Made by a program: the position numbers and the translations under genes
In this document: in pieces, positions 15,745 to 23,836 of the stretch
Layout: the number at the start of each line of letters is the position of its first letter
Numbering within the stretch: position 1 is the stretch's first letter
Notes under the pieces: model-generated
The model's database searches: none
Seen by the model: the letters and a program-made list of their open reading frames with translations, nothing else
Told to the model about the DNA's origin: nothing
From: JBOFDK01 sp051650305
GTDB lineage: Bacteria > Bacillota > Clostridia > Lachnospirales > Cellulosilyticaceae
Assembly: GCA_051650305.1 (NCBI GenBank)
Contig: JBOFIT010000155.1
Coordinates: forward strand, 1-30,748
Length of the DNA: 30,748 nt
Direction: 5' to 3'

Positions 15745-16899
15745 TTAAGAAAGTTTATCACCTAAAAACTTAGGTAAGGATAAATCTAGATGAAGCTCTT
15801 TGCAAAGTGTCTGATAGGTCTCATAAGCCGAAGTATCAAAGTGATCTGATGACTTAATGGCTTTGATTAGGATATTCTTTGGGGTATGCTGCATATCAAT
15901 AAATTCCATAATGGATACTTTATAGCCTACTGATTCTAAGAGTTGACCACGTAGACCATCTGTAACAAGTGCGGCGATGCGCTCCTTTAAAATACCATGC
16001 TTTAAGATAGGCGCCAGCATTGGGTTTTGAATCTGTGTATAGCATTCGTGATGACAGCAAGGCACTGCAAGGATAATCTTTGCATCCCAGCCCACTGCTT
16101 TAGAGATAGCAGCATCAGTAGCTGTATTACAAGCGTGTAGGGAAACCACCATATCAATCTGCTGATTGGTAGTATACTGGCCGATATCGCCTACTTGGAA
16201 TTTAAGTTTGGTATAGCCTAGCTCTTCAGAAAGCTTGTTGCAAAAAGTAATGACGTCTTCCTTAAGGTCTAAACCTACAATTTCTACAGACTTGCCTAAA
16301 ATTTCAGTGAGATAATAGTACATAGCAAAAGTCAGATAAGATTTACCACATCCAAAGTCTATGATACGAATAAAATCATTTTTGAAGTCTTTCATGACTG
16401 CTTCAATGGTTTCAAGGTATTTATTAATTTGCTTGTATTTATCATACTTTGATGGCTTTACTTTACCATCTTCACTCATAAGGCCTAATTGTACAAGAAA
16501 TGCTTTAGCATTGGTATCATCTAGTACATAAGTCTTTTGGCGATTGTGTGTAAAACAAGTAGGACATTCTTTCGTAGGTGGTAGCTTCTTGATATTAGCT
16601 TGTCCTTTTTTGTTGATAAGCATAGCGAAGTCATTCATTGCAGTGAAAAGCTGGAGTTGCTTGAAGTTGGTACAGTGCTCGGTGATGAAAGCAGATACGT
16701 CTTCAAGAACAACATTATGATGATACGCTTTATTGTCTTTATAAAAAGTAAATTGTACATAAGGTACGTCTTTAAGAACGACTGGCTTTAAAGTGCATTT
16801 CTCATATGCATCTTGCTTGGTACGTGGGTTACTCCAAGTACCTGTAATAAAAGTGCCATTCTCAAGGGTAGATGTACAAAGTTGTATGATTTTTTCCAT
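15745..16899 (-). CDS. SAM-dependent methyltransferase (Methyltransf_32-like)
   Basis: 384 residues, with GAGGTG before the ATG. The Rossmann methyltransferase core starts near residue 178: motif I 'IIDFGCGKSYLTFA' (181-187 DFGCGKS), 'VEIVGLDLKEDVI', 'KFQVGDIGQY', 'DMVVSLHACNTATD' and 'ILAVPCCHHE'. The pattern HACNTATD ... PCCHHE is that of the Methyltransf_32 family, which includes METTL25-type proteins. The N-terminal ~150 residues are not recognised but contain 'CPTCFTH', a possible metal-binding pair. Substrate unknown; RNA or protein are both possible. It is divergent from the helicase-exonuclease gene and may share its control region. Confidence 0.85.
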   Translation of the reverse strand: MEKIIQLCTSTLENGTFITGTWSNPRTKQDAYEKCTLKPVVLKDVPYVQFTFYKDNKAYHHNVVLEDVSAFITEHCTNFKQLQLFTAMNDFAMLINKKGQANIKKLPPTKECPTCFTHNRQKTYVLDDTNAKAFLVQLGLMSEDGKVKPSKYDKYKQINKYLETIEAVMKDFKNDFIRIIDFGCGKSYLTFAMYYYLTEILGKSVEIVGLDLKEDVITFCNKLSEELGYTKLKFQVGDIGQYTTNQQIDMVVSLHACNTATDAAISKAVGWDAKIILAVPCCHHECYTQIQNPMLAPILKHGILKERIAALVTDGLRGQLLESVGYKVSIMEFIDMQHTPKNILIKAIKSSDHFDTSAYETYQTLCKELHLDLSLPKFLGDKLS

Positions 16900-16973
16900 G
16901 ATTACACCTCATTCATTATTTCAAACACTTCCATCATACTACGAAATACATCTATGTGCAACGCCTAGCCCTA

Positions 16974-16982
16974 TGCTATAAT
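16974..16982 (+). promoter_or_regulatory. Extended -10 element before helicase-exonuclease gene
   Basis: TGC followed by perfect TATAAT (16977-16982). The ribosome site AGGAGG (16990-16995) follows almost at once, so the 5' leader would be only ~10 bases. No clear -35. Confidence 0.45.
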
Positions 16983-16999
16983 GAGACTTAGGAGGTGGC

Positions 17000-19483
17000 A
17001 TGGTGACTGTATTTGAAAAAGATTTTGAAACACTGAATACCAATCAACAACTAGCCGTACAATCGACCCAGGGTAACCATATTGTTCTTGCACCAGCAGG
17101 CACAGGAAAAACAAAGGTTATAGCCATGCGCACAGCGTATTTGATGCAACAAGGTGTACAGCCTGAAAATATACTAAATCTTACGTTTACAAATAAAGCA
17201 GCAAAAGAGATGGAGGCGCGTATCAAGCTTTATGATCCAAAAGCCATAGCGAAACTTACCATTAAGACCTTTCACTCTTTTTGCTACTACTTAATTAATC
17301 ATGAGAAAGACAATACCCACTTTACCTTTCCATGCACCATTATGGATGAAAGTGATACCAGTGAAGTCTTAAAACGCATTGTTTTTGCCCTTACAAAAGA
17401 AGACTATACCAATATGTATATGCTTACGAGTTTTATTGAAAATGTAAAAAAACATAGTCTTACCTTTGAAGCAAAAGAGCGCAGTGATTATAAGCTAGTA
17501 GTAAGTGACTACTTAAAACAACACAAGAAATACGATGAAATCATTAAAAGGTACGGCGTATCCATTCTTAAAATGTACCAAAAATATCTTAAGACTAATA
17601 ACAGTGTGGACTTTATCGATCTGATCATTGAAGCCACATACCTTTTGGAAGATGAGCGTATCGCCAGTAAATGGCGTAACCGCTATCGCTATATACAAGT
17701 AGATGAAATGCAAGACACTAGTGAAAGAGAATACCATCTACTCAAAATCCTTGCACAAGGTAATGAGATCGCTTTATTTGGTGACTTTAATCAGACAATC
17801 TACGAGTGGCGAGGCTCGAAGCCTTTCGAGATGATCGAAGATTACCGTAAGACCTTCGTTCCTACGCAGATAGAACTGACCTACAATTACAGAAGCACAC
17901 AGATGCTTTTAAAAGCAGCCAATCAATATATTCGTAACACCAACCTGTATCCACTGGATTGCTCACCACAAGTATTGGAGATAGGTGAGCCCATCGAAGT
18001 GATGTCAGCAGCCCATGAGCCTGGCGAAATGCGAGCGGTAGCTCAGTCTATTAGCCAGCACCTTACTAATGGCGAGACACGTATAGCCGTGCTGACACGT
18101 ATCAACAACCAAGCGAAAAAGATAAGTGAAGTATTTGAGAAGCATCAGATACCTTGCATCCGCGTAGAAGATATACGCCTTTTTAGAAAAAAAGAAATTA
18201 AAGATCTATTAGCCCTTTTTACCTACGCGACTAATAGGCGTAATAGTCATGCATTGGAGAAACTGCTGAAATACCCGATGATTAAGATCGATGACTGGCT
18301 CCTTTATGAATTAAAGAAGACACAGAAAGACTATATGTATCTCCATGACTGGTTCGAAGCCGAAGATAGTGACCCGTATCAAGCACTTTATAAAGCCTAT
18401 GATCATAATGAAATCATCGTTCTTGATGTAGAAAGTACAGGCCTTGATACGACCACAGAAGACGTCATCCAAATAGCAGCGATTCGCTATGGGAAAAAAG
18501 GCGTCGTAGATAAACTTGATGTCTTACTGAAACCTACAAAAGAAGTAGGGGATTCTTACCATGTGCATGGCTTCTCAGATGAACAACTAGCTAAAGATGG
18601 CAAACCACCAAAAGAAGCACTGCAAGCTTTAAAGACTTTTGTGAAAAAAGATGTAATCGTTGGGCATAATATTAAGTATGATTTGGAAATCTTAGGGAGT
18701 ATGATGTATCGCTATGATGAAGATCCTCTAGATTATAAAGCAGTTTACGATACCTTGGATTTATCATGTAAAGTCTATCCACATTTGGTAAACCACAAGC
18801 TAGACACACTCTCGAAGCTTATAGATACAGAGCATGAGCCTAATCATAATGCCTACTATGATATACTGGCTACGGGAGAAGTCCTTAAGCATCTGATGGA
18901 TGTGATTGCCACGAAGAAGCAGGAGAGGCATGAGCATTTAGAGGCGTATTATCCTTATATCCACGACTATAAGACACGCATTTTATCGATGGTAGATACG
19001 ATTCTTACACAACCACCCCATGAAAGTATTCAGTATGTGATGAATGATTGTGGACTCAAAGACTACTACACTGAAGAAGAAGTAGGAAGTATAAGAGAAT
19101 ACTTCAAGATTGCGAAAGAGCTTTATGATGAAAAGCTAAGTATCCAGGACAATATGATTAAGCTCATTTCTTTCTCAGCACTCCATTATAGTGAAGTAGA
19201 GCAGAGTGATTTATTTAAAAATAAGATACCGATTATGACCATTCATCAAGCAAAAGGTCTAGAATTCGACTATGTGTATATGATTGGGTGCAATGAAGGC
19301 ATCTTCCCACTGACGAAAAGTGTGAAAGAAGGGTTATTAGCAGAGGAGAAGAGGCTCTTTTATGTAGGGATGACAAGGGCGAAGAAGAAGCTGTATCTCT
19401 CTTATAATAACTCAAAAAAAATGAGTTATCTTATCGAAGAAATAGGCGAAGATTTTAAAACCTATAGGCAAATGAGTGAATAA
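17000..19483 (+). CDS. UvrD-type helicase with an inserted DEDDh (DnaQ-like) 3'-5' exonuclease
   Basis: 827 residues with AGGAGG 4 bases before the ATG. The helicase core is split. N-terminal motifs are Walker A 'APAGTGKTK' (31-39), 'TFTNKAAKEM', 'VDEMQDTSE', 'GDFNQTIYEWRGS' and 'YNYRSTQM'; C-terminal motifs are 'MTIHQAKGLEFDYVY', 'GIFPL' and 'KRLFYVGMTRAK'. Between them, residues ~470-635 form a complete exonuclease: D476-x-E478 ('LDVESTGLD'), 'GHNIKYD' (Asp561) and 'HNAYYD' (His616, Asp621), all four catalytic acids plus the DEDDh histidine. The insert lies where SF1A helicases carry the 2B subdomain. This implies a single chain that unwinds and trims DNA, for repair or processing of stalled or foreign DNA. 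No AddB or RecBCD partner is next to it; methylglyoxal synthase follows. Confidence 0.92.
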   Translation: MVTVFEKDFETLNTNQQLAVQSTQGNHIVLAPAGTGKTKVIAMRTAYLMQQGVQPENILNLTFTNKAAKEMEARIKLYDPKAIAKLTIKTFHSFCYYLINHEKDNTHFTFPCTIMDESDTSEVLKRIVFALTKEDYTNMYMLTSFIENVKKHSLTFEAKERSDYKLVVSDYLKQHKKYDEIIKRYGVSILKMYQKYLKTNNSVDFIDLIIEATYLLEDERIASKWRNRYRYIQVDEMQDTSEREYHLLKILAQGNEIALFGDFNQTIYEWRGSKPFEMIEDYRKTFVPTQIELTYNYRSTQMLLKAANQYIRNTNLYPLDCSPQVLEIGEPIEVMSAAHEPGEMRAVAQSISQHLTNGETRIAVLTRINNQAKKISEVFEKHQIPCIRVEDIRLFRKKEIKDLLALFTYATNRRNSHALEKLLKYPMIKIDDWLLYELKKTQKDYMYLHDWFEAEDSDPYQALYKAYDHNEIIVLDVESTGLDTTTEDVIQIAAIRYGKKGVVDKLDVLLKPTKEVGDSYHVHGFSDEQLAKDGKPPKEALQALKTFVKKDVIVGHNIKYDLEILGSMMYRYDEDPLDYKAVYDTLDLSCKVYPHLVNHKLDTLSKLIDTEHEPNHNAYYDILATGEVLKHLMDVIATKKQERHEHLEAYYPYIHDYKTRILSMVDTILTQPPHESIQYVMNDCGLKDYYTEEEVGSIREYFKIAKELYDEKLSIQDNMIKLISFSALHYSEVEQSDLFKNKIPIMTIHQAKGLEFDYVYMIGCNEGIFPLTKSVKEGLLAEEKRLFYVGMTRAKKKLYLSYNNSKKMSYLIEEIGEDFKTYRQMSE

Positions 19484-19538
19484 AGGGTATAATAATAAAG
19501 AAAATAAAATAGTTGGCACAATAAGGAGGCAGACATCA

Positions 19539-20036
19539 ATGACAAATGAAAAAGACTATACACTCGTACGTATGGAAAAGCAAAAAAGCATCGCATTAGT
19601 AGCGCATGATAATAGAAAATCAGATATGATTGAATGGGTAAAGATCAATAAGGAGAAGCTTACAAAGCACTTTTTATGTGGTACAGGAACCACAGCAAAG
19701 CTTCTAGCAGATGCTACAGAATTACCTATTACAGCATTTAATAGTGGTCCACTAGGTGGTGACCAGCAAATAGGAAGCCGTATCGTAGAAGGTAAGATTG
19801 ACTTTATGATTTTCTTCTGGGATCCATTAGCAGCTCAGCCACATGACCCAGATGTTAAAGCTTTACTTCGTATCGCTGCATTATACGATATACCAGTAGC
19901 AAGTAATCAATCAACAGCGGATTTCTTACTCACATCACCATTAATGGATCAAGAGTATGACCGTAAGATTATCGATTACGCAAAGCGTATTCGCAACCGT
20001 ACAAAAGAGTACGCAGAAAAAGGATTACAAGATTAA
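19539..20036 (+). CDS. mgsA: Methylglyoxal synthase
   Basis: 165 residues from ATG 19539; AGGAGG at 19524-19529 decides this start over an upstream in-frame one that would overlap the helicase. It converts dihydroxyacetone phosphate to methylglyoxal and phosphate, a phosphate-starvation bypass of lower glycolysis. Signatures: 'LVAHDNRKSDMIEW', phosphate-binding 'GTGTTAKLL', 'SGPLGGDQQIGSRI' with catalytic Asp75, 'FFWDPLAAQPHDPDV' with His102 and Asp105, and 'YDIPVASNQSTADFL'. It is 55 bases downstream of the helicase-exonuclease, possibly the same transcript. The extra N-terminal ~12 residues are common in Clostridia. Confidence 0.97.
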   Translation: MTNEKDYTLVRMEKQKSIALVAHDNRKSDMIEWVKINKEKLTKHFLCGTGTTAKLLADATELPITAFNSGPLGGDQQIGSRIVEGKIDFMIFFWDPLAAQPHDPDVKALLRIAALYDIPVASNQSTADFLLTSPLMDQEYDRKIIDYAKRIRNRTKEYAEKGLQD

Positions 20037-20055
20037 AAACGAATAGACATAAAGC

Positions 20056-20119
20056 AATAGGTTATATAAGAAAATAAGAGTGGGAAACCGCTCTTTACTT
20101 TCTTATATAACCTATTTTT
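20056..20119 (+). terminator. Long hairpin terminator after mgsA
   Basis: An 18-bp perfect outer stem (20056-20073 with 20099-20116), then a small asymmetric internal loop and an inner 8-bp stem 'aagagtgg'/'ccgctctt' closed by GAAA, followed by TTTTT (20115-20119). It is longer than a normal terminator, but its position after mgsA fits that role. Confidence 0.8.
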
Positions 20120-20181
20120 CGTAAAACTTGTGTTTCGCGAATAGTTACTTATATAAGTATAAGCACTTCTATTATACTTAA

Positions 20182-20240
20182 AACCCACCTATTAGGCTTA
20201 CTGTTCTACTACCAGACAATTTGCTTTCTAGGTGGGGGTT
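20182..20240 (-). terminator. Probable terminator/structured 3' region of GNAT gene
   Basis: On the minus strand, AACCCCCACCTA (20240-20229) starts 3 bases after the GNAT stop and pairs with TAGGTGGGTT (20191-20182), then TT. The loop is unusually long (37 bases) and has some inner pairing (e.g. 'gcaaat' side). Weak T-tract, so a small structured RNA element cannot be excluded. Confidence 0.45.
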
Positions 20241-20243
20241 ATA

Positions 20244-20846
20244 TTAGAGTTTCAATTCATAAAGTCGGACTTCGTGAACACGCTCACAATGACTGATCCA
20301 TTCCTGTTTTCTTTCAATAGGCGCTTCGAAGTTTAAACAACGCATCCCAAAGGTTTTTCCAAGGACGTTATGATTTATGTAGCTTTTAGCTGGATCTTGG
20401 TCGTCTTTATAGACAAAGACATTTAGATAGCTCCATGTAAGCTTAAATCCTTGTTTTTCATACCATTTATTAGCAGGCACATCATCTTGTGTCCATAGCT
20501 CTACACGCTGTATGCCTCTTTCAATAAGTAATGCTTTGGCTTGTTCCCATAACATCCCTGCAATCCCTCTATTTCTGTACTCTGGGAGGACACCTAGGTT
20601 CCAGATACTAGCGCCTAAAGCTCCTTTTAAGTAGCACACTTCTCCTCTACTCTCTTCGTACTCTACATCGATCAATCCAATCATTTGGTTATCATGCTCC
20701 GCAATTAAACAAATAGATGGATGGTCATACTGCTCTTTCTCACGCTTCACGTCATCATAATAAGATGAATCAAGAAAGGATAGGACTCTACATCTTACCC
20801 AGTTTCGCTCATCTGTAGCTTGATAGTCTCTAATTGTAATACACAT
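20244..20846 (-). CDS. GNAT family N-acetyltransferase
   Basis: 200 residues, with GGGAGG ahead of the ATG. The acetyl-CoA binding motif A is clear: 'LGVLPEYRNRGIAGMLWEQA', followed by 'VELWTQDDVPANKWYEKQGF' (motif B). The last ~60 residues extend beyond the fold ('NHNVLGKTFGMRCLNFEAP') and are seen in a clostridial subgroup of unknown substrate. It lies 36 bases downstream of the methyl-accepting-type gene on the same strand, so the two may form an operon. Confidence 0.85.
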   Translation of the reverse strand: MCITIRDYQATDERNWVRCRVLSFLDSSYYDDVKREKEQYDHPSICLIAEHDNQMIGLIDVEYEESRGEVCYLKGALGASIWNLGVLPEYRNRGIAGMLWEQAKALLIERGIQRVELWTQDDVPANKWYEKQGFKLTWSYLNVFVYKDDQDPAKSYINHNVLGKTFGMRCLNFEAPIERKQEWISHCERVHEVRLYELKL

Positions 20847-20882
20847 ACTTAATCCTCCCTTTCGCTAGGTAGCTTTTCAATA

Positions 20883-22220
20883 TTATCGCCCATAAAGCTT
20901 AATAAGCCCATCTAAAGCAAATCCAATGGATATAAAGTTACTACTATGTGCATCTTTTATCCCTACAAACTGTGTTACTTCACCGGTAAATATATTTCTG
21001 GATAACTCGAATATTTCAATGACTTTATGAGAGGTATAAAAATGTTTGAAACTAGGGTTTACATTAAAGATATTTAGACCAATGGAGGTGGGATTATTAC
21101 TATAAATGAAGGAACCTGTGCTATTACCATAATAGATGTTGAGTGCATGATATTTATGGCATAATTGTTGCAAAGCGTGTGGGTCTTTAGCACCGGCATA
21201 ATGACGTACCTCTTCAGCTAGCGCGTTAAGTTCTTTTCTAAGTTTTTCACCCATGACAAGTTCTAGCTGACGTGCAGATAAGTTCTTTACTTTTTCATTG
21301 ACGTTCTCTAATGTATCTACTCCCTTTGCCTGTGTATGAATAATAGTGACCATTTCCTCTATCTTTTCATTATTATCTTGTATTGTATCTTGAAGTCCTG
21401 TAAGTTGGGTGGTACCACTATGTATCGCTAGCTTGATTTCATTACTACTTTTTGATGTGGACTCAATATTATGATTGAGTGCATAGCTACTTTGGAGCAC
21501 ATCACTTAATACATGTGTAAGGGTTGCGGTGGCTTCTTGCGTTGCTTTAATCTTTTTGAAGTTGACTTGTGTTGAGGTATCCATCTGATGAATACACTTT
21601 TTTATATTGACTAGCATTTCTTCGATATCTTTACTAAACTTTTTAGATTGCTCTGCTAGAACTTTAATTTCATGTGTGATGACCAAAAAGCCTTGGCCAG
21701 CTTCACCAGCTCTTGTAGCTTCTATGCTGGCATTAATGGAGAGTAAAGAAGTTTTAGCAGCAATACTATCCATATAGGTTGTGATGGATGAAATGTTTTT
21801 TGAATAGTTATTTAGATTTTGTAATGTTTCCAGCGTATGTTCATAGTCAACTGCCACATCTTCAATGTGTTGGACAGTTTCACCTAGCCTAAGCCCTCCT
21901 TTCTCTATGGCTTCCACAGTTCTTAGGGAATGATTTTTGTTATCCGTTACCAAATGGTCGATATGCTCAATGGCTTCAGTCATTTGGGACATACTTGAGT
22001 GAAACTGATGGACATTGGACACTGCTTCGTGTGATAAATGTGAAATGCCACCAGATAGTTCGACAAGTTGCTGAATAGCCTTTTTCATATCCAATGTAAA
22101 CTTATAAACATTTTTGCTTGCATCGGCAAGTTCTAAGGTTATAGGAAGTACTGCTTCTTCCGTTAAATGTGAAGAAGTCTTCAAATTTTCTTGAGGTGTT
22201 TCTTTTTTTCTCCAAAACAT
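20883..22220 (-). CDS. Soluble methyl-accepting chemotaxis-type protein with C-terminal putative sensor
   Basis: 445 residues with no membrane segment. The start codon follows GGAGATTAATT, a modest ribosome site. Residues ~30-320 form a long helical coiled-coil MCP signalling domain. The hairpin tip 'IAAKTSLLSINASIEATRAGEAGQGF' (about residues 150-175) matches the family consensus IAxQTNLLALNAAIEAARAGE with conspicuous changes (Q to K, N to S). The C-terminal ~110 residues ('GNSTGSFIYSNNPTSIGLN', 'GEVTQFVGIKD') look like a small PAS/Cache-like domain that I cannot name. Sensor after signalling domain is the reverse of the usual order. No che genes are near, so the CheA partner, if any, is elsewhere. 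Confidence 0.85.
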   Translation of the reverse strand: MFWRKKETPQENLKTSSHLTEEAVLPITLELADASKNVYKFTLDMKKAIQQLVELSGGISHLSHEAVSNVHQFHSSMSQMTEAIEHIDHLVTDNKNHSLRTVEAIEKGGLRLGETVQHIEDVAVDYEHTLETLQNLNNYSKNISSITTYMDSIAAKTSLLSINASIEATRAGEAGQGFLVITHEIKVLAEQSKKFSKDIEEMLVNIKKCIHQMDTSTQVNFKKIKATQEATATLTHVLSDVLQSSYALNHNIESTSKSSNEIKLAIHSGTTQLTGLQDTIQDNNEKIEEMVTIIHTQAKGVDTLENVNEKVKNLSARQLELVMGEKLRKELNALAEEVRHYAGAKDPHALQQLCHKYHALNIYYGNSTGSFIYSNNPTSIGLNIFNVNPSFKHFYTSHKVIEIFELSRNIFTGEVTQFVGIKDAHSSNFISIGFALDGLIKLYGR

Positions 22221-22329
22221 AATTAATCTCCTAAATCATTTCTAATGTCATTAAATTTTGTCTAATAAATAAAGTTTAATACATATATATGTTTATGTAA
22301 ATTGAAATTATTAAAGAAAGTATTTTGGA

Positions 22330-22358
22330 TTGCTACGAAGTCTTTTAAATGATAGTAT
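22330..22358 (+). promoter_or_regulatory. Weak promoter candidate for SGNH hydrolase
   Basis: TTGCTA (22330-22335), spacer 17, TAGTAT (22353-22358), ~48 bases before the start in a 185-base AT-rich divergent region. Only partial matches, so tentative. Confidence 0.3.
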
Positions 22359-22405
22359 ATTCTTATTAGAATGATTCAAAAATTAAGAATAAGAGGTGAT
22401 TGGAT

Positions 22406-23047
22406 ATGAGTAAGACAATTGTATGTTTTGGTGACTCCAATACACATGGCTACTGCGCTGAAACAAATGGGCGATTTAATGAAAAGGAACGGTGGACACG
22501 CCTTCTTCAGGAACACTTAGGTGAAGCCTATATCGTGATAGAGGAAGGCCTTAGTGGACGCACGACCGTGTTTGAAGATCCGATCTTTGAAGGTTTAAAT
22601 GGTATGCAGGGGATCTTTCAGTGTTTGATGTCTCATGAGCCAGTAGATTTACTCGTTATTATGCTAGGTACCAATGATGTCAAAGAACGTTTTGGTGTGA
22701 ATGCTGCTAATATTGCAAAAGGTATGAATCGACTCGTTCAAAAGGCAATGTCTATTCACGATGCATGGCGACATGAGCCTAATATTCTTATTATTGCACC
22801 AGGTCCTATCGAAAAAGGCTTTGAAAAGACTGCTGTAGCTTTTGAAATGGGTAAAGGGTGTGTAGAAAAATCTGAGCAATTAGCACCGTATTATAAAGAA
22901 GTAGCCAATAACTTAGGCTGTCATTTTTTAGATGCCCATACGATTCCACAGCTTACCATGTCACCAATAGATTGCATGCATCTATCCTTAGAAGCACATG
23001 CGGCCTTAGGGCGTTACTTAGCGGAGCTTATTCCTCAAATTGTCTAG
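22406..23047 (+). CDS. SGNH/GDSL-family hydrolase (esterase-like)
   Basis: 213 residues from ATG 22406, set by AGAGGTGA (22392-22399); a TTG two codons upstream is less likely. Block I 'CFGDSNTHGY' has the nucleophile Ser11 and the GDSNTHG form shared with arylesterases/acyltransferases of the Mycobacterium smegmatis type. Block II glycine is in 'GLSGRTT', block III 'MLGTNDVK' has Asn90, and block V 'DCMHLSLEAH' has Asp189 and His192, so the catalytic set is complete. It hydrolyses or transfers acyl groups from an unknown ester. No signal peptide, so cytoplasmic. It stands alone, ending in a shared terminator. Confidence 0.92.
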   Translation: MSKTIVCFGDSNTHGYCAETNGRFNEKERWTRLLQEHLGEAYIVIEEGLSGRTTVFEDPIFEGLNGMQGIFQCLMSHEPVDLLVIMLGTNDVKERFGVNAANIAKGMNRLVQKAMSIHDAWRHEPNILIIAPGPIEKGFEKTAVAFEMGKGCVEKSEQLAPYYKEVANNLGCHFLDAHTIPQLTMSPIDCMHLSLEAHAALGRYLAELIPQIV

Positions 23048-23065
23048 AGAATAGTATGCCTCAAT

Positions 23066-23112
23066 AAAAAAGCAATAGACCAAAGATTAAATCTTAGTCT
23101 ATTGCTTTTTTT
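23066..23112. terminator. Bidirectional terminator between SGNH hydrolase and siroheme reductase
   Basis: AAAAAAGCAATAGAC (23066-23080) pairs with GTCTATTGCTTTTTT (23097-23111); the 16-base centre can also pair partly (AAGATT/AATCTT). Confidence 0.9.
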
Positions 23113-23113
23113 G

Positions 23114-23776
23114 TTACTCTAGGCCTACTTGTTGCTTGAAAGTTTCAAAGCCGATACGGTCGATATAATCGCCGATACGTTCATGTTTTTCACCATTGGT
23201 AGCATAAACATCAATGACTTTTTGGATAATATTGAAGAGGGTGTCTTCATCCACTAATGGTACAAGCATATCCCCAAGGCGCGGTTTACGCCCGCCTTTG
23301 CCACCTACATAAATGCGCCAGCCTTTTGCGGTGCCAATGAGACCGATGTCTCTTGTGTGGCTATCCGAACAACTGTTCGGGCATCCGCTTACGCCTATCT
23401 TAAGTTTATTAGGTAAGTCTTGGCCGTGATAGATGGTATCTAGTTTTTGGCCGATGCTTACCGAGTCATTAAGCGCACGCTTACAGAAGGTCGTACCAGG
23501 GCAAATCTTTACACTACGCACACAGAGGCCGATAGCTGCGCCTGGTTTCATGCCGAGATCTTCCCAGGCTTTATCAATATCTTCTTCTTTTAAGCCTACG
23601 ATAGCAATACGCTGAGCAGCCGTTACTTTAAGGGCTTTGGCATGGTACTTCTCTGCTACTTCTGCTATTTTCTTAAGTTGGGCAGGTGTTACAAGACCAC
23701 CTGTTAAATGGGGTGCGATTGCATAGGTTTCTTTGTCGCGCTGGAGCACCGCACCTTTATCGAGTAAATCATTCAT
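23114..23776 (-). CDS. Small siroheme/4Fe-4S nitrite/sulfite reductase-type protein
   Basis: 220 residues, with AAGGAGG 7 bases before the ATG. An N-terminal ferredoxin-like half domain ('TGGLVTPAQLKKIAEVAEKY', 'VTAAQRIAIVGL') is followed by the siroheme-cluster site C92-x5-C98 ('CPGTTFC') and C132-x3-C136 ('GCPNSC'), canonical for sulfite and nitrite reductases. It is about half the length of a two-repeat reductase, matching the stand-alone low-molecular-weight class of strict anaerobes. The substrate (sulfite, nitrite or other) and electron donor cannot be told from sequence; no ferredoxin, NirD or sulfate pathway genes are adjacent. It lies 60 bases downstream of argS and may be read from it or from its own promoter. 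Confidence 0.88.
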   Translation of the reverse strand: MNDLLDKGAVLQRDKETYAIAPHLTGGLVTPAQLKKIAEVAEKYHAKALKVTAAQRIAIVGLKEEDIDKAWEDLGMKPGAAIGLCVRSVKICPGTTFCKRALNDSVSIGQKLDTIYHGQDLPNKLKIGVSGCPNSCSDSHTRDIGLIGTAKGWRIYVGGKGGRKPRLGDMLVPLVDEDTLFNIIQKVIDVYATNGEKHERIGDYIDRIGFETFKQQVGLE

Positions 23777-23836
23777 AGGGTTTCCTCCTTAATGGTTATA
23801 CGTGGTTAGTATACCTCTAGAAAGGAAAATTATAAC

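Noticed and set aside
17000..19483. Part of a known anti-phage defence island
   Set aside because: Neighbours are a methyltransferase with no restriction partner and metabolic or envelope genes; no defence genes or mobility signs were seen.
19476..19538. Longer methylglyoxal synthase start
   Set aside because: Overlaps the helicase end; the AGGAGG site fits ATG 19539 and family homology starts there.
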